Notes: generated by a model from the letters alone, not told the origin. A stretch of DNA of 64,000 nt from an uncultured Lachnospiraceae bacterium (GCA_947037115.1 CAMQTN010000005.1:1-64000); one strand, 5' to 3'; shown: positions 43,659 to 52,879, counted from the first letter of the stretch. Numbers and translations are program-made.

Positions 43659-43671
43659 TATAAAGGTTACT

Positions 43672-45069
43672 ATGAAGAGACTACTAAAGCATATGGCGGT
43701 TATTCTGGGCATTGCCACTGTCAGTCTGATGGTGACATATGCCGGGTTAGCCGTTTACTACCGCAATGCATTTACCTACGGGACCTGGATCAACGGGATC
43801 TACTGTACCGGAAAGAGCATTCAGGAGGTAAACAGGGAACTTACAAAGGATTTTGTATATGAAGGCGTCACCGTGACGGACAGGGAGGGAAACAGTTATG
43901 CAATATCTGCGGAAGAAATTGCATATCAGTTCGATTTTTTGAAAGCCCTTGAAGTCTATCAGAAAAAGCAGAATCCGTGGATGTGGATAGACAGTCTGCC
44001 TGATGGGCATAAGGTGGAGCTTGTGCCGGTGGCGTCCTATGATCAGGAGGCTCTTGAGACCTGTTTTGCCGCGCTGCCTTTTTGTCAGAACGAGAAAAAG
44101 GATAGGGAACGAAAGGTGGAGATTGTCCGTACGACCCAGGGATATGCGCTTGTGAACGAACGGACGGACGTTCTTTCCCTGGAGCAGGCGCGCGCTGCGG
44201 TGTTTGCCGCCGTTGAGGATTCCGTAAACGAAGTGTCTCTTGTTGAGGCTGGCTGTTATCACGATCTGGAATTGACGGCTCAGATGCAGGAGACATTGGA
44301 TATCTGGGAAAAACTTGCGCGTTTCCAACGCTGCGGCATTGTATATCAGATGGGGGAGGAGGAGATCCCTGTTGACGCCTCCGTAGTCTGTGATTGGATT
44401 GCGACAGATGATAACGGGCGTTTTCTTTTTGACGAAGCGGGAGAACTGCAGTTGAAGGAGAATGCGATAGAGGGTTTTGTGGAAAGGCTGGCTGACGAGT
44501 ATGACACAGTTGGCGCAAGCAGGCAGTTTTTATCCACCAGAGGGGATCTGGTGACGGTGGAGGGCGGACTGTATGGAAACAAAATCGACAGGGAGGCAGA
44601 GATTGCTTATCTGACACAGGCTTTTTACGAAAAAAGAAATGAAGTGCACAGGCCGGCCTACATACAGGAGGCATGGAAGCAGGGCAAGGAGGATATCGGT
44701 TCCACTTACATAGAGGTGGATATGGGCGAGCAGAAAATGTACTATTATGTGGACGGCGTCTTAATGATCGATACGCCGATCGTGACGGGAAACACTTCCC
44801 GCAGAATGGGTACGCCTTCCGGTGTCAATTATGTGTACCTGAAACAGAAAAACAGGATTCTGCGCGGACAGGGATACGCTTCCCATGTGGATTTCTGGAT
44901 GCCGGTGAAGGGTAATATCGGCATTCATGACGCGGCCTGGCGGGGAAAATTCGGCGGGACGATCTATCAGACAAACGGTTCCCACGGCTGTATCAATACG
45001 CCGCGTCCGGCGATGGAACAGCTCTACGATATGGCGGAAGTGGGGACACCGGTAGTCATGTTCTATTGA
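43672..45069 (+). CDS. L,D-transpeptidase (YkuD) with PG-binding domains
   Basis: The 465-residue envelope protein has an N-terminal membrane anchor (about 7-29), a long extracellular part with two putative peptidoglycan-binding (PG_binding_4-like) units (about 35-330), and a C-terminal YkuD domain (about 345-465). The catalytic motif HxxxxxxxxxxSHGCxN is seen as IGIHDAAWRGKFGG with NGSHGCINTP downstream, Cys being the nucleophile. Such enzymes form 3-3 cross-links in peptidoglycan. SD AAAGG lies before the ATG, 13 bases after ilvB. The serC promoter begins at its stop codon. Confidence 0.93.
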   Translation: MKRLLKHMAVILGIATVSLMVTYAGLAVYYRNAFTYGTWINGIYCTGKSIQEVNRELTKDFVYEGVTVTDREGNSYAISAEEIAYQFDFLKALEVYQKKQNPWMWIDSLPDGHKVELVPVASYDQEALETCFAALPFCQNEKKDRERKVEIVRTTQGYALVNERTDVLSLEQARAAVFAAVEDSVNEVSLVEAGCYHDLELTAQMQETLDIWEKLARFQRCGIVYQMGEEEIPVDASVVCDWIATDDNGRFLFDEAGELQLKENAIEGFVERLADEYDTVGASRQFLSTRGDLVTVEGGLYGNKIDREAEIAYLTQAFYEKRNEVHRPAYIQEAWKQGKEDIGSTYIEVDMGEQKMYYYVDGVLMIDTPIVTGNTSRRMGTPSGVNYVYLKQKNRILRGQGYASHVDFWMPVKGNIGIHDAAWRGKFGGTIYQTNGSHGCINTPRPAMEQLYDMAEVGTPVVMFY

Positions 45070-45094
45070 CTAACGCGCGTTAAAAGCGTAAAAT
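45066..45094 (+). promoter_or_regulatory. serCA promoter with an internal palindromic operator
   Basis: TTGACT (45066-45071) and TAAAAT (45089-45094) are exactly 17 bp apart. The spacer begins with the perfect 12-bp palindrome TAACGCGCGTTA (45071-45082), which sits between the -35 and -10 and would be a repressor site. The -35 overlaps the stop codon of the transpeptidase gene. Confidence 0.65.
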
Positions 45095-45186
45095 ACTTGG
45101 TGGTTTGTAAATAAGTGAGCAGGCTCACCTGCGGTATCCGTGCTGCGGATCCGAAAAAGAGTGAGCGAGGACGGGAGGAGAAAACA

Positions 45187-46272
45187 GTGTCCAGAGTGTA
45201 TAATTTTTCAGCGGGTCCCGCAGTTTTGCCGGAAGAGGTACTGAAAGAAGCTGCGGAAGAGATGCTTGATTACAGGGGATCAGGAATGTCGGTCATGGAG
45301 ATGAGCCATCGATCGAAGGTTTATGATACGATTATCAAGGAGGCGGAGGAAGATCTTCGCGCACTTCTGCATATTCCGGATAACTATAAGGTGTTATTTT
45401 TACAGGGCGGCGCAAGCCTTTTGTTTGCATCCGTTCCCATGAATCTGATGAAAAACCGTAAGGCGGGGTATATCCTGACCGGACAGTGGGCGAAGAAGGC
45501 TTTTGCGGAGGCGAAGATTTACGGAGAAGCGGTGGAGCTGGCATCTTCTGCAGATGAAACTTTCTCTTATATTCCGGATTGCTCCGATCTTCCCATAACA
45601 GATGATATGGATTATGTCTATATCTGTGAAAACAATACGATCTATGGCACAAAATATCATACACTGCCTGACACAAAGGGAAAAATTCTGGTCTCTGACG
45701 TGTCCTCCTGCTTCCTGTCGGAGCCCATGGATGTGACGAAGTACGGTCTGGTCTATGCAGGCGTACAGAAGAATGTAGGTCCTGCCGGTACGCAGGTAGT
45801 GATTATCAGGGAAGATCTTCTGACGGAGGATACACTGCCCGGAACACCTACCATGATGAAATTCAAGGTACATGCGGACAACGATTCCCTGTACAACACG
45901 CCGCCCTGCTACGGTATTTATATCTGCGGCAAGGTGTTTAAGTGGCTGTTGAAAAATGGCGGTTTGGAGGCAATGAAGGAATTAAATGAGAAGAAGGCCG
46001 GGATTCTCTACGATTTTCTGGATGAGAGCAGACTCTTTAAGGGTACGGTCAGGAAAGAGGACAGATCGCTGATGAATGTGCCTTTTGTGACGGGAAATGA
46101 GGAGTTGGACGCTAAATTCATCAAGGAAGCGACGGCGGCCGGATTTGTGAATCTTAAGGGACACAGAACTGTTGGCGGTATGCGCGCAAGCATCTACAAC
46201 GCCATGCCTGCCCGGGGTGTGGAGGAACTTGTTGCTTTCATGAGAGAATTCGAGAAGAAAGAAGGTAAATAA
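45187..46272 (+). CDS. serC: Phosphoserine aminotransferase
   Basis: SerC transaminates 3-phosphohydroxypyruvate to phosphoserine. The 361-residue PLP enzyme has the N-terminal YNFSAGPAVLP motif, EMSHRSKVYD, FLQGGASLLFA, DVSSCFLS, the PLP-binding Lys in YAGVQKNVGPAG, and the C-terminal GGMRASIYNAM. I use GTG 45187, preceded by GGGAGGAG; the frame is open upstream through a hairpin-rich leader (GTGAGC-AG-GCTCAC at 45116). SerA follows with no gap. Confidence 0.96.
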   Translation: MSRVYNFSAGPAVLPEEVLKEAAEEMLDYRGSGMSVMEMSHRSKVYDTIIKEAEEDLRALLHIPDNYKVLFLQGGASLLFASVPMNLMKNRKAGYILTGQWAKKAFAEAKIYGEAVELASSADETFSYIPDCSDLPITDDMDYVYICENNTIYGTKYHTLPDTKGKILVSDVSSCFLSEPMDVTKYGLVYAGVQKNVGPAGTQVVIIREDLLTEDTLPGTPTMMKFKVHADNDSLYNTPPCYGIYICGKVFKWLLKNGGLEAMKELNEKKAGILYDFLDESRLFKGTVRKEDRSLMNVPFVTGNEELDAKFIKEATAAGFVNLKGHRTVGGMRASIYNAMPARGVEELVAFMREFEKKEGK

Positions 46273-47436
46273 ATGTTTAAATATCATTGTTTAAATCCCA
46301 TTGCGCAGGTAGGGCTGGAAAAGTTCAGCAGCCAGTATGAAAAGACGGAAAAGATTGAGGAGGCGGACGGTATTCTGGTGAGAAGCGCTGCCATGCATGA
46401 CATGGAACTGCCGGAAAACCTTCTGGCTATCGCCCGCGCGGGGGCAGGCGTCAATAACATTCCGCTCGACAAGTGCGCAGAGAAGGGTATTGTGGTGTTC
46501 AATACGCCCGGCGCAAACGCAAATGGCGTAAAAGAATTGGTCATTGCGGGTATGCTGTTAGCTTCCCGAGACGTGGCCGGCGGCATCGAGTGGGTGAAGC
46601 AGAACGTGTCCGATGAGAATATCGCCAAAGATGCGGAAAAGGCGAAAAAGAACTTTGCCGGAACCGAAATCCAGGGCAAGAAACTGGGTATTATCGGTCT
46701 GGGCGCCATCGGTGTGAAGGTGGCAAACGTGGCAAAACATCTGGGTATGGAAGTTTACGGCTACGATCCCTATGTGTCCGTGGACGCTGCCTGGAATTTG
46801 AGCCGTGACGTAAAGCATGTGCTCCAGGTGGAAGAGATTTATCAGGAGTGCGATATCATTACCATTCACGTGCCGCTCATGGATGCGACGAAGGGCATGA
46901 TCGGTAAGGAAGCCCTTGCGCAGATGAAGGACGGTGTGATTCTCCTGAATTTTGCAAGAGATCTTCTTGTGGATGAGAAGGCGGTTCTGGAGAGTATCAA
47001 GGCAGGAAAAGTGAGAAAGTATGTGTCTGATTTCCCCAATCCGACGACTGCCGGACAGGAAGGGTGTATCGTGATTCCCCATCTCGGGGCGTCCACGGAG
47101 GAGTCGGAGGATAACTGCGCGGTGATGGCGGTCAAGCAGATGAAGGATTATCTGGAGAACGGCAACATTGCCAACAGCGTAAACTATCCGAGGTGTGATA
47201 TGGGTATCTGTGAACAGGCAGGCCGTGTGGCGATTTTCCATAAGAACATTGCCAATATGATCACGAAGTTTACTGCCTGCTTCGGTGATAACAATATCAA
47301 TATATCCGATCTGACCAACAAGTCAAAGGGAGAGGTGGCATACACTATGCTGGATATCGAGACGCCAGCGTCCGCAGAGATTATCGAAAAGCTCCAGTCC
47401 ATCGGCGGAGTGTTCAGAGTGAGGGTTGTAAAGTAA
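46273..47436 (+). CDS. serA: D-3-phosphoglycerate dehydrogenase
   Basis: SerA oxidises 3-phosphoglycerate, the first step of serine synthesis. The 387-residue protein has ARAGAGVNNIPLDKC, the NAD-binding GLGAIGVKVANVAKHLG, the HVPLMDATKGMIG segment, a catalytic His in IVIPHLGASTEESE, and a C-terminal ACT domain (about 315-387) that usually binds serine for feedback control. There is no large intervening domain, so it is the short ACT type. Its ATG directly follows the serC TAA. A weak terminator hairpin lies at 47496-47532. Confidence 0.97.
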   Translation: MFKYHCLNPIAQVGLEKFSSQYEKTEKIEEADGILVRSAAMHDMELPENLLAIARAGAGVNNIPLDKCAEKGIVVFNTPGANANGVKELVIAGMLLASRDVAGGIEWVKQNVSDENIAKDAEKAKKNFAGTEIQGKKLGIIGLGAIGVKVANVAKHLGMEVYGYDPYVSVDAAWNLSRDVKHVLQVEEIYQECDIITIHVPLMDATKGMIGKEALAQMKDGVILLNFARDLLVDEKAVLESIKAGKVRKYVSDFPNPTTAGQEGCIVIPHLGASTEESEDNCAVMAVKQMKDYLENGNIANSVNYPRCDMGICEQAGRVAIFHKNIANMITKFTACFGDNNINISDLTNKSKGEVAYTMLDIETPASAEIIEKLQSIGGVFRVRVVK

Positions 47437-47495
47437 CCGGCGCAGGGGAAAACAGGGCGCGGCTCTGAGAGTGGGATTTATAGAAGGAAAGCGAA

Positions 47496-47532
47496 AAAGG
47501 CCTGCTGGAAGATATGTTTCCGGCAGGCTTTC
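47496..47532 (+). terminator. Terminator after serCA
   Basis: GCCTGCTGG (47500-47508) pairs with CCGGCAGGC (47520-47528), flanked by A-rich and TTTC sequence, between serA and the convergent small gene. Confidence 0.7.
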
Positions 47533-47550
47533 ATACATTATGAACTGAGG

Positions 47551-47835
47551 TTAGTTAAGCCGGTTGGCGATGGAGGAAAAGTCTGCACCTTCCTCTTCAT
47601 CCAGAGTGGCCTGAAGTTTTTTGTCTGCTTCTACTGCAGCTTCACTTGCCAGATCCATGTATAGGATAAAAATGTCTTCCACGGACTTTCCGGTTTCTTT
47701 TGCGACTTCTTCCATGACGGGTTTTAAAGCCTCCAGCTGAAAGGATATCCGGGTTTTCTGCGGGTCGATATCCGCCAGGACTTTTTCAGCGTAGGCGTTG
47801 ATTTTATCAAGAATTTTTTGCTCTTCCGATGTCAT
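47551..47835 (-). CDS. Small conserved-looking acidic protein, unknown function
   Basis: The 94-residue product is predicted almost entirely helical and acidic (EEEGADFSS near the end), with no signal peptide, Cys or known motif. I use the ATG at 47835 (8 bases after AAAGGA) and not the ATG 6 bases upstream, which is too near the SD. It stands alone on the minus strand between serCA and the DUF1015 gene, convergent to serA and divergent from the latter. I do not recognise it. A regulatory or adaptor role cannot be argued from the sequence. Confidence 0.7.
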   Translation of the reverse strand: MTSEEQKILDKINAYAEKVLADIDPQKTRISFQLEALKPVMEEVAKETGKSVEDIFILYMDLASEAAVEADKKLQATLDEEEGADFSSIANRLN

Positions 47836-47885
47836 GTGCATGTTTCCTTTCTTTCATTTACTCACATTATCGTAACATAATTCCC

Positions 47886-47914
47886 TTGTGGTGACCAGCT
47901 TTATTTGTTAAAAT
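47886..47914 (+). promoter_or_regulatory. Promoter of the DUF1015 gene
   Basis: TTGTGG (47886-47891) and TAAAAT (47909-47914) are 17 bp apart, about 42 bases before the start codon. Confidence 0.5.
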
Positions 47915-47955
47915 GTTTACATACGTCCTGCATATACAGGAGGAAGGGATTACTT

Positions 47956-49209
47956 ATGGCAGACATTATTCCGTTTCAGGCGATCAGGCCCAGAGCCGAT
48001 CTGGCAGAGAAAATAGCGGCGCTTCCTTATGACGTCTACAACAGGGATGAGGCGAGGGAGGCTGTGAAGGGGGACGATTATACTTTCCTCCGGATAGACA
48101 GGCCGGAGACACAATTTCCGGAAGGTTACGACATGTACGCGCCCGAGGTGTATGATAAGGCAAGAGAAATGCTGGACCAGATGATAGAGGAGGGGCTTTT
48201 CATACAGGAGTCCAAACCGGCATACTACGTCTATGAGCTGGTGATGGATGGCAGGTCCCAGGTGGGGATCGGAGCCTGCGCTTCGGTGGATGACTATGAC
48301 GGGCGGGTGATTCGGAAGCATGAGAACACCCGTGCCGATAAGGAGGCTGACCGCATCCGTCATGTGGATGTGTGCAGTGCGCAGACCGGGCCGATTTTCC
48401 TTGCTTATCGCAGAAGGGAAGAGATAGAGCAGGAAGTCAGACAGGCGATGGCGGGTGATCCGGTCTATGATTTCATGTCCAAAGACGGCATTACACACAG
48501 ACTCTGGGTGATTGACGGGGAACGGGCTGTGGAACGGATTCGGACGGCTTTTTCCCAGGTGGAGGAGATCTATATCGCGGATGGGCATCACCGGTGTGCG
48601 TCGGCGGTGCGTGTCTCAAAGAAAAGGCGCGCTGCGTTTCCTGATTATACGGGAAAAGAGGAATTTAATTATTTCCTGTCGGTTCTGTTCCCGGACGATC
48701 AGCTTATGATTATGGACTACAACCGGGTGGTGAAGCCGGGAAAGGAATTTGACGAGAGCACATTTCTGGAGAAAACAGGGCAGGCTTTTTTGGTGGAAAA
48801 ACAGGGAAAGGACCCCTATAAGCCGGGAAAGAAAGGCGAGATCGGCATGTATTATCAGAATACATGGTATCGCCTGACTATAAATAACGAGTGTTACAAA
48901 GGAGATCCGGTGGAGGATCTGGATGTGGCGGTTTTACAGAAGTACCTTTTGGAGCCGGTTTTCGGCATTACAGATCCGAAGGTGGACGCACGGATCGACT
49001 TTGTGGGCGGTATCAGGGGACTTAAGGAACTGGAACGGCGGGTTCACACGGATGCAAAGGTGGCTTTTGCCATGTTTCCCACAGATATTCATGAGCTCTT
49101 TGCGGTCTCGGATGCAGGAAAACTGATGCCTCCGAAATCGACATGGTTTGAGCCAAAGCTCAGGAGCGGCATCCTGATTCACAGAATAGAGGAGAGCAGG
49201 GGAAACTGA
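47956..49209 (+). CDS. DUF1015 family protein
   Basis: The 417-residue protein has DUF1015/COG4198 features: the N-terminal IIPFQAIRPRADLAEKIAALPYDVYNRDEA (in parts), HENTRADKEADRI, and the IADGHHRCASAVRV motif in the middle, then NYFLSVLFPDDQLMIMDYNRVVK. The motif with two His suggests a catalytic or metal site. The function is not established; in Firmicutes the gene is often next to serA-serC, as here, suggesting a link to serine or phosphoglycerate metabolism (inference). Start ATG 47956 follows AGGAGGAAGG; an upstream ATG at 47905 falls on the promoter. Confidence 0.9.
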   Translation: MADIIPFQAIRPRADLAEKIAALPYDVYNRDEAREAVKGDDYTFLRIDRPETQFPEGYDMYAPEVYDKAREMLDQMIEEGLFIQESKPAYYVYELVMDGRSQVGIGACASVDDYDGRVIRKHENTRADKEADRIRHVDVCSAQTGPIFLAYRRREEIEQEVRQAMAGDPVYDFMSKDGITHRLWVIDGERAVERIRTAFSQVEEIYIADGHHRCASAVRVSKKRRAAFPDYTGKEEFNYFLSVLFPDDQLMIMDYNRVVKPGKEFDESTFLEKTGQAFLVEKQGKDPYKPGKKGEIGMYYQNTWYRLTINNECYKGDPVEDLDVAVLQKYLLEPVFGITDPKVDARIDFVGGIRGLKELERRVHTDAKVAFAMFPTDIHELFAVSDAGKLMPPKSTWFEPKLRSGILIHRIEESRGN

Positions 49210-49262
49210 GGACATAAGAAGCGGGAAATAACAAAAACAACAGAAAGGCGGGGTGGCTGCGG

Positions 49263-51860
49263 ATGAATAAAAAGTTGTATAAGCTGATGAACTGGGCACA
49301 GATTGAGGAGATTGTCTATTCGGAGTCGGATCATCCACATGATATTCTTGGAGCGCATGTGGCTGGAAATTCCGTGTTGGTACAGACTTTCCAGCCCGGA
49401 GCAAAGAGCGTGCGTCTCCAGCTTTTGGAGGGAGATAAGAGTTATCGGATGGAGGAAGCCGACGAGGAGGGCTATTTTGCACTGCTTTTGCCGGGAAAGA
49501 CAATACCTGCCTATGAGTATGTGGTAGAGGCTGAGAACGGAAGCCTTAAGAAAGTGCGTGACGCTTATAATTTTGCGCCACAGATTACAAAGAAGGATAC
49601 GGAAAAATTTGAGGCGGGCATCCATTACAGTGTTTATGAAAAGCTGGGCGCACATCCGGGCGTCGCGGACGGGACACCGGGTACTTATTTTGCGGTGTGG
49701 GCACCGAACGCCCTGCGCGTCAGCGTGGTGGGAGACTTCAACGGATGGGACGGCAGAGCCCACCAGATGAGACGTCTGTGGGATTCCGGTATTTTTGAGA
49801 TATTCATTCCCGATGTGAAGGAGGGGGACTGCTATAAATACGAAATGAAAGTGAAGAGCGGGCTGGTATTTATGAAGGCAGACCCTTATGGCTTCGGAGC
49901 CCAGCTTCGGCCGGAGAGCGCTTCGGTGGTCCGTGACATCAATGGCTTTTCCTGGAAGGATGACAAGTGGCTTAAAGGACGTGCGGCCCGGCAGGCGGAA
50001 GATCAGCCTGTGAATATTTATGAACTCTATCTGGGTTCCTTTGAGAAGCCTTCTGATGGCAGGGAGTTTTACACTTACAGAGAACTTGCGCCGAAGGTGA
50101 TCGACTATGTGAAGAAAATGGGATACACCCATATTGAGCTGATGCCGGTGATGGAGCATCCTCTGGATGAATCCTGGGGGTATCAGGTGATTGGTTACTA
50201 TGCGCCCACTGCCCGCTACGGCACACCGGAGGACTTCATGTACTTTATGGATGAGATGCACAGGGCGGGAATCGGCGTGATTCTGGATTGGGTGCCCGCG
50301 CATTTTCCCAGAGATACTTATGGTCTTTCCGCCTTTGACGGCACCTGTCTGTATGAGCATCAGGACCCCAGACAGGGCTTTCACCCGCACTGGGGGACGT
50401 TAATATACAATTACGGACGTCCGCAGGTGAGCAATTACCTGATTGCCAATGCTCTTTACTGGGTGGAAAAATATCATGCGGACGGCATCCGTATTGATGC
50501 GGTGGCATCCATGCTCTATCTGGATTACGGGAAAAATGATGGGGAGTGGGTGGCAAATATTTATGGCGGCCATGAAAATCTGGAGGCGGTGGAACTTTTA
50601 AAACACTTGAACTCCATTATGAAGAAGCGGAATCCCGGAGTGCTCATGATTGCGGAGGAGTCTACGGCATGGCCGAAGGTGACGGGGGCGCTCGACGAGG
50701 ACGGCCTTGGTTTTGACCTGAAGTGGAATATGGGCTTCATGAATGACTATCTTGGCTATATTACGACAGATCCCTTTTTCCGCTCGGGTAGACACAACGA
50801 CCTGACTTTCAGTATGATCTACGCTTACAGCGAGAAATTTATGCTTGTGCTGTCCCATGATGAGGTGGTGCATGGCAAAGGCACACTCCTTGGCAGAATG
50901 CCGGGGACGCGGGAGAAACAGTTCGCCAATCTGCGGCTGACTTTTGCCTATCATATGACCCATCCCGGCAAGAAGCTCCTGTTCATGGGGCAGGATATCG
51001 GAGAGTACGACGAGTTCAACGAGAAACGGGCGGTGGAATGGGAACTTCTGGAAAATGAGGATCACAGAAAGTTGAACCAGATGGTGGCGGCGTTAAATAA
51101 ATTCTATCAGTCTTCGCCGGCGCTTTATCAGAAGGATCATTCCTGGGAAGGCTTTGAATGGATCAACTGTATCACGCCAAATGCCTGTATGCTGTCTTAT
51201 ATCAGAAAAACGGATGATGTCAGCGAAATGCTGGTGATTGTGGCAAATTTTGCCGATGCGAGACAGGAGTTTCGCGTGGGTGTTCCCTGTGAGGGGAAAT
51301 ATAAAGAAGTCTTTAACACTGACGATATGGCTTATGGCGGAAGCGGCATCTTAAATAAGGAAGTCTGCGATACGATTGAGACGGAGTGGGACGGCAAGCC
51401 CTACGCCATCGATATGGTGAGTGCACCTCTGAGCATCAGCATCTTCTCCTACACACCTTATACCAGAGAGGAGAAGGCCGAAATTGAGCGCAGGCGTGAG
51501 GAAGAGCGCCGTCTTGCGAAGGAGGAAGAAGAGAGACGCCTCGCCAAAGAGGAAGCCGAGCGCACGGCCCAGGCAGCGGCGGAGGCCAAAGAGCAGGCGA
51601 AGAAAGCAGCGGCGGAAGCAAAGGAACTGGCAAAACGTGCGGCTGCGCAGGCGAGAGAAAGTGCGAAGGCGGCGGAGATTTTGGAGAAGAAGGCGCAGGC
51701 AGCCGCAGAAAAGCTGCAGGAGCTGACAAAGAAGCCGAGAACTGCCGTGAAGAAAGCGGCGGCAAAAAGAACCGGTGCAAAAAAAACAGCCGCTATGAAA
51801 TCTGTAGAGGAAAAGAAGACGGAAGAGAAGAAGTCGGAAGCAAAGGCAGAGAAAAAATAG
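49263..51860 (+). CDS. glgB: 1,4-alpha-glucan branching enzyme with an added charged C-terminal tail
   Basis: GlgB makes alpha-1,6 branches in glycogen. The 865-residue protein has an N-terminal CBM48-like domain pair (about 20-220, with FAVWAPNALRVSVVGDFNGWDGR split by strands), the GH13 barrel with ELMPVMEHPLDESWGYQ, GILDWVPAHF-like GVILDWVPAHFPRD, the nucleophile Asp in IRIDAVASMLY, the Glu in MIAEESTAWP and LSHDEVVHGK, and a C-terminal beta domain ending about residue 734. Residues 736-865 are extra: an Ala/Glu/Lys/Arg heptad-like helix (about 738-830) and a basic, Ala/Lys-rich histone-like end. No other glg gene is in the window. Confidence 0.95.
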   Translation: MNKKLYKLMNWAQIEEIVYSESDHPHDILGAHVAGNSVLVQTFQPGAKSVRLQLLEGDKSYRMEEADEEGYFALLLPGKTIPAYEYVVEAENGSLKKVRDAYNFAPQITKKDTEKFEAGIHYSVYEKLGAHPGVADGTPGTYFAVWAPNALRVSVVGDFNGWDGRAHQMRRLWDSGIFEIFIPDVKEGDCYKYEMKVKSGLVFMKADPYGFGAQLRPESASVVRDINGFSWKDDKWLKGRAARQAEDQPVNIYELYLGSFEKPSDGREFYTYRELAPKVIDYVKKMGYTHIELMPVMEHPLDESWGYQVIGYYAPTARYGTPEDFMYFMDEMHRAGIGVILDWVPAHFPRDTYGLSAFDGTCLYEHQDPRQGFHPHWGTLIYNYGRPQVSNYLIANALYWVEKYHADGIRIDAVASMLYLDYGKNDGEWVANIYGGHENLEAVELLKHLNSIMKKRNPGVLMIAEESTAWPKVTGALDEDGLGFDLKWNMGFMNDYLGYITTDPFFRSGRHNDLTFSMIYAYSEKFMLVLSHDEVVHGKGTLLGRMPGTREKQFANLRLTFAYHMTHPGKKLLFMGQDIGEYDEFNEKRAVEWELLENEDHRKLNQMVAALNKFYQSSPALYQKDHSWEGFEWINCITPNACMLSYIRKTDDVSEMLVIVANFADARQEFRVGVPCEGKYKEVFNTDDMAYGGSGILNKEVCDTIETEWDGKPYAIDMVSAPLSISIFSYTPYTREEKAEIERRREEERRLAKEEEERRLAKEEAERTAQAAAEAKEQAKKAAAEAKELAKRAAAQARESAKAAEILEKKAQAAAEKLQELTKKPRTAVKKAAAKRTGAKKTAAMKSVEEKKTEEKKSEAKAEKK

Positions 51861-51897
51861 AAGCGGATCATTGATATGTGCGGGAGTGGAGAGCGGC

Positions 51898-52776
51898 ATG
51901 GAAGAGCAGGCTGTGCAGGAAGAAATCAGGGAAATTGAGTATATCGCGTCGGATGAATTCCAGGTGAGTGCGATACAGCGATATATGCAGGAACTGCCGG
52001 ATAAACTGATCCGGTTTGGTATCAGGGTACTGCTGGCGCTGGTGGTATTCTTCATCGGTGTGCAGCTGATCAAACTGATTCGCAGAATTCTGTGCAGATC
52101 TTTGGAAAGGCGAAGCGTGGACGTGGGAGTAAGCCGGTTTCTGGATTCCTGTGTCAAGACGGTGCTTTACATTCTGCTGCTCTTTATGATCGCCTCCTAC
52201 TTCGGGCTGGACGCCACCAGTGTGGTGGCTCTGGTCGGTTCCGCAGGTGTGGCGATTGGCCTTGCAGTGCAGGGAAGCCTTTCCAATTTTGCAGGCGGTG
52301 TATTGATTTTGCTTCTGCACCCCTTCAGGACGGGGGACTATATCAGGGACAGTGCAGGCAATGAAGGAACGGTGGAGGAAGTGCAGCTCTTTTACACGAG
52401 ACTGATCACGCCGGACCGCCATGTGGTAGTGGTGCCGAACGGGACACTGGCCAACAGCAATATTCTCAATATGAGCGCTGTCGATGACCGCAGAATGGAC
52501 ATTAAGGTGGGGATTTCCTATGATTCGGATATCCGCAGAGCCAAGGAAGTTCTCCTTACAGTTTTGGAGGAAGATCCCGGAGTGCTGCAGGAGAAGGAGA
52601 AGCTGGTGTTTGTTGATGAACTGGCGGACAGCAGCGTGATAATCAATCTGCGCTGTTACAGTACAAACGAGATGTTCTGGGAGACAAAATGGCGTCTCAC
52701 GGAGAAGGTCAAGTATGCGCTGGATGAGGCGGGGATCAGTATACCTTTTCCGCAGGTGGATGTGCATATGGAATAA
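51898..52776 (+). CDS. mscS: Small-conductance mechanosensitive channel MscS
   Basis: The 292-residue protein has three membrane helices (about 40-60, 85-103, 108-140); the pore helix carries the Gly/Ala-rich VGSAGVAIGLAVQGSLSNFAGGV region, then the beta domain with HPFRTGDYIR and VVVPNGTLANSNILN and the alpha/beta vestibule. It opens under membrane tension to release solutes on hypo-osmotic shock. I start at ATG 51898, after GGAGAGCGG; an ATG at 51871 is the alternative. It lies 37 bases after glgB, and a long inverted repeat follows at 52779-52852. Confidence 0.94.
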   Translation: MEEQAVQEEIREIEYIASDEFQVSAIQRYMQELPDKLIRFGIRVLLALVVFFIGVQLIKLIRRILCRSLERRSVDVGVSRFLDSCVKTVLYILLLFMIASYFGLDATSVVALVGSAGVAIGLAVQGSLSNFAGGVLILLLHPFRTGDYIRDSAGNEGTVEEVQLFYTRLITPDRHVVVVPNGTLANSNILNMSAVDDRRMDIKVGISYDSDIRRAKEVLLTVLEEDPGVLQEKEKLVFVDELADSSVIINLRCYSTNEMFWETKWRLTEKVKYALDEAGISIPFPQVDVHME

Positions 52777-52778
52777 CA

Positions 52779-52852
52779 GTTCAGCCAGATCGAATATGCC
52801 AGACTAATCATGCCTGCGTGAATTTGACAGGTATATGGAGATCTGGTTGAAC
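52779..52852 (+). other. Long inverted repeat after mscS
   Basis: GTTCAGCCAGATC (52779-52791) pairs with GATCTGGTTGAAC (52840-52852) with one G-U pair; further pairing ATATGCC/GGTATAT extends it inward. The 48-base interior leaves a large loop. No T run follows, so it is not a standard terminator. It could be a processing site, a weak terminator or a mini-element. Confidence 0.45.
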
Positions 52853-52879
52853 ATAAGTTAAATTTTCAAGAAAAATCTC

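Noticed and set aside
49179..50390. A 403-codon open frame antisense to glgB
   Set aside because: The glgB frame has GH13 motifs throughout this stretch. The antisense product shows no motif and no plausible SD.
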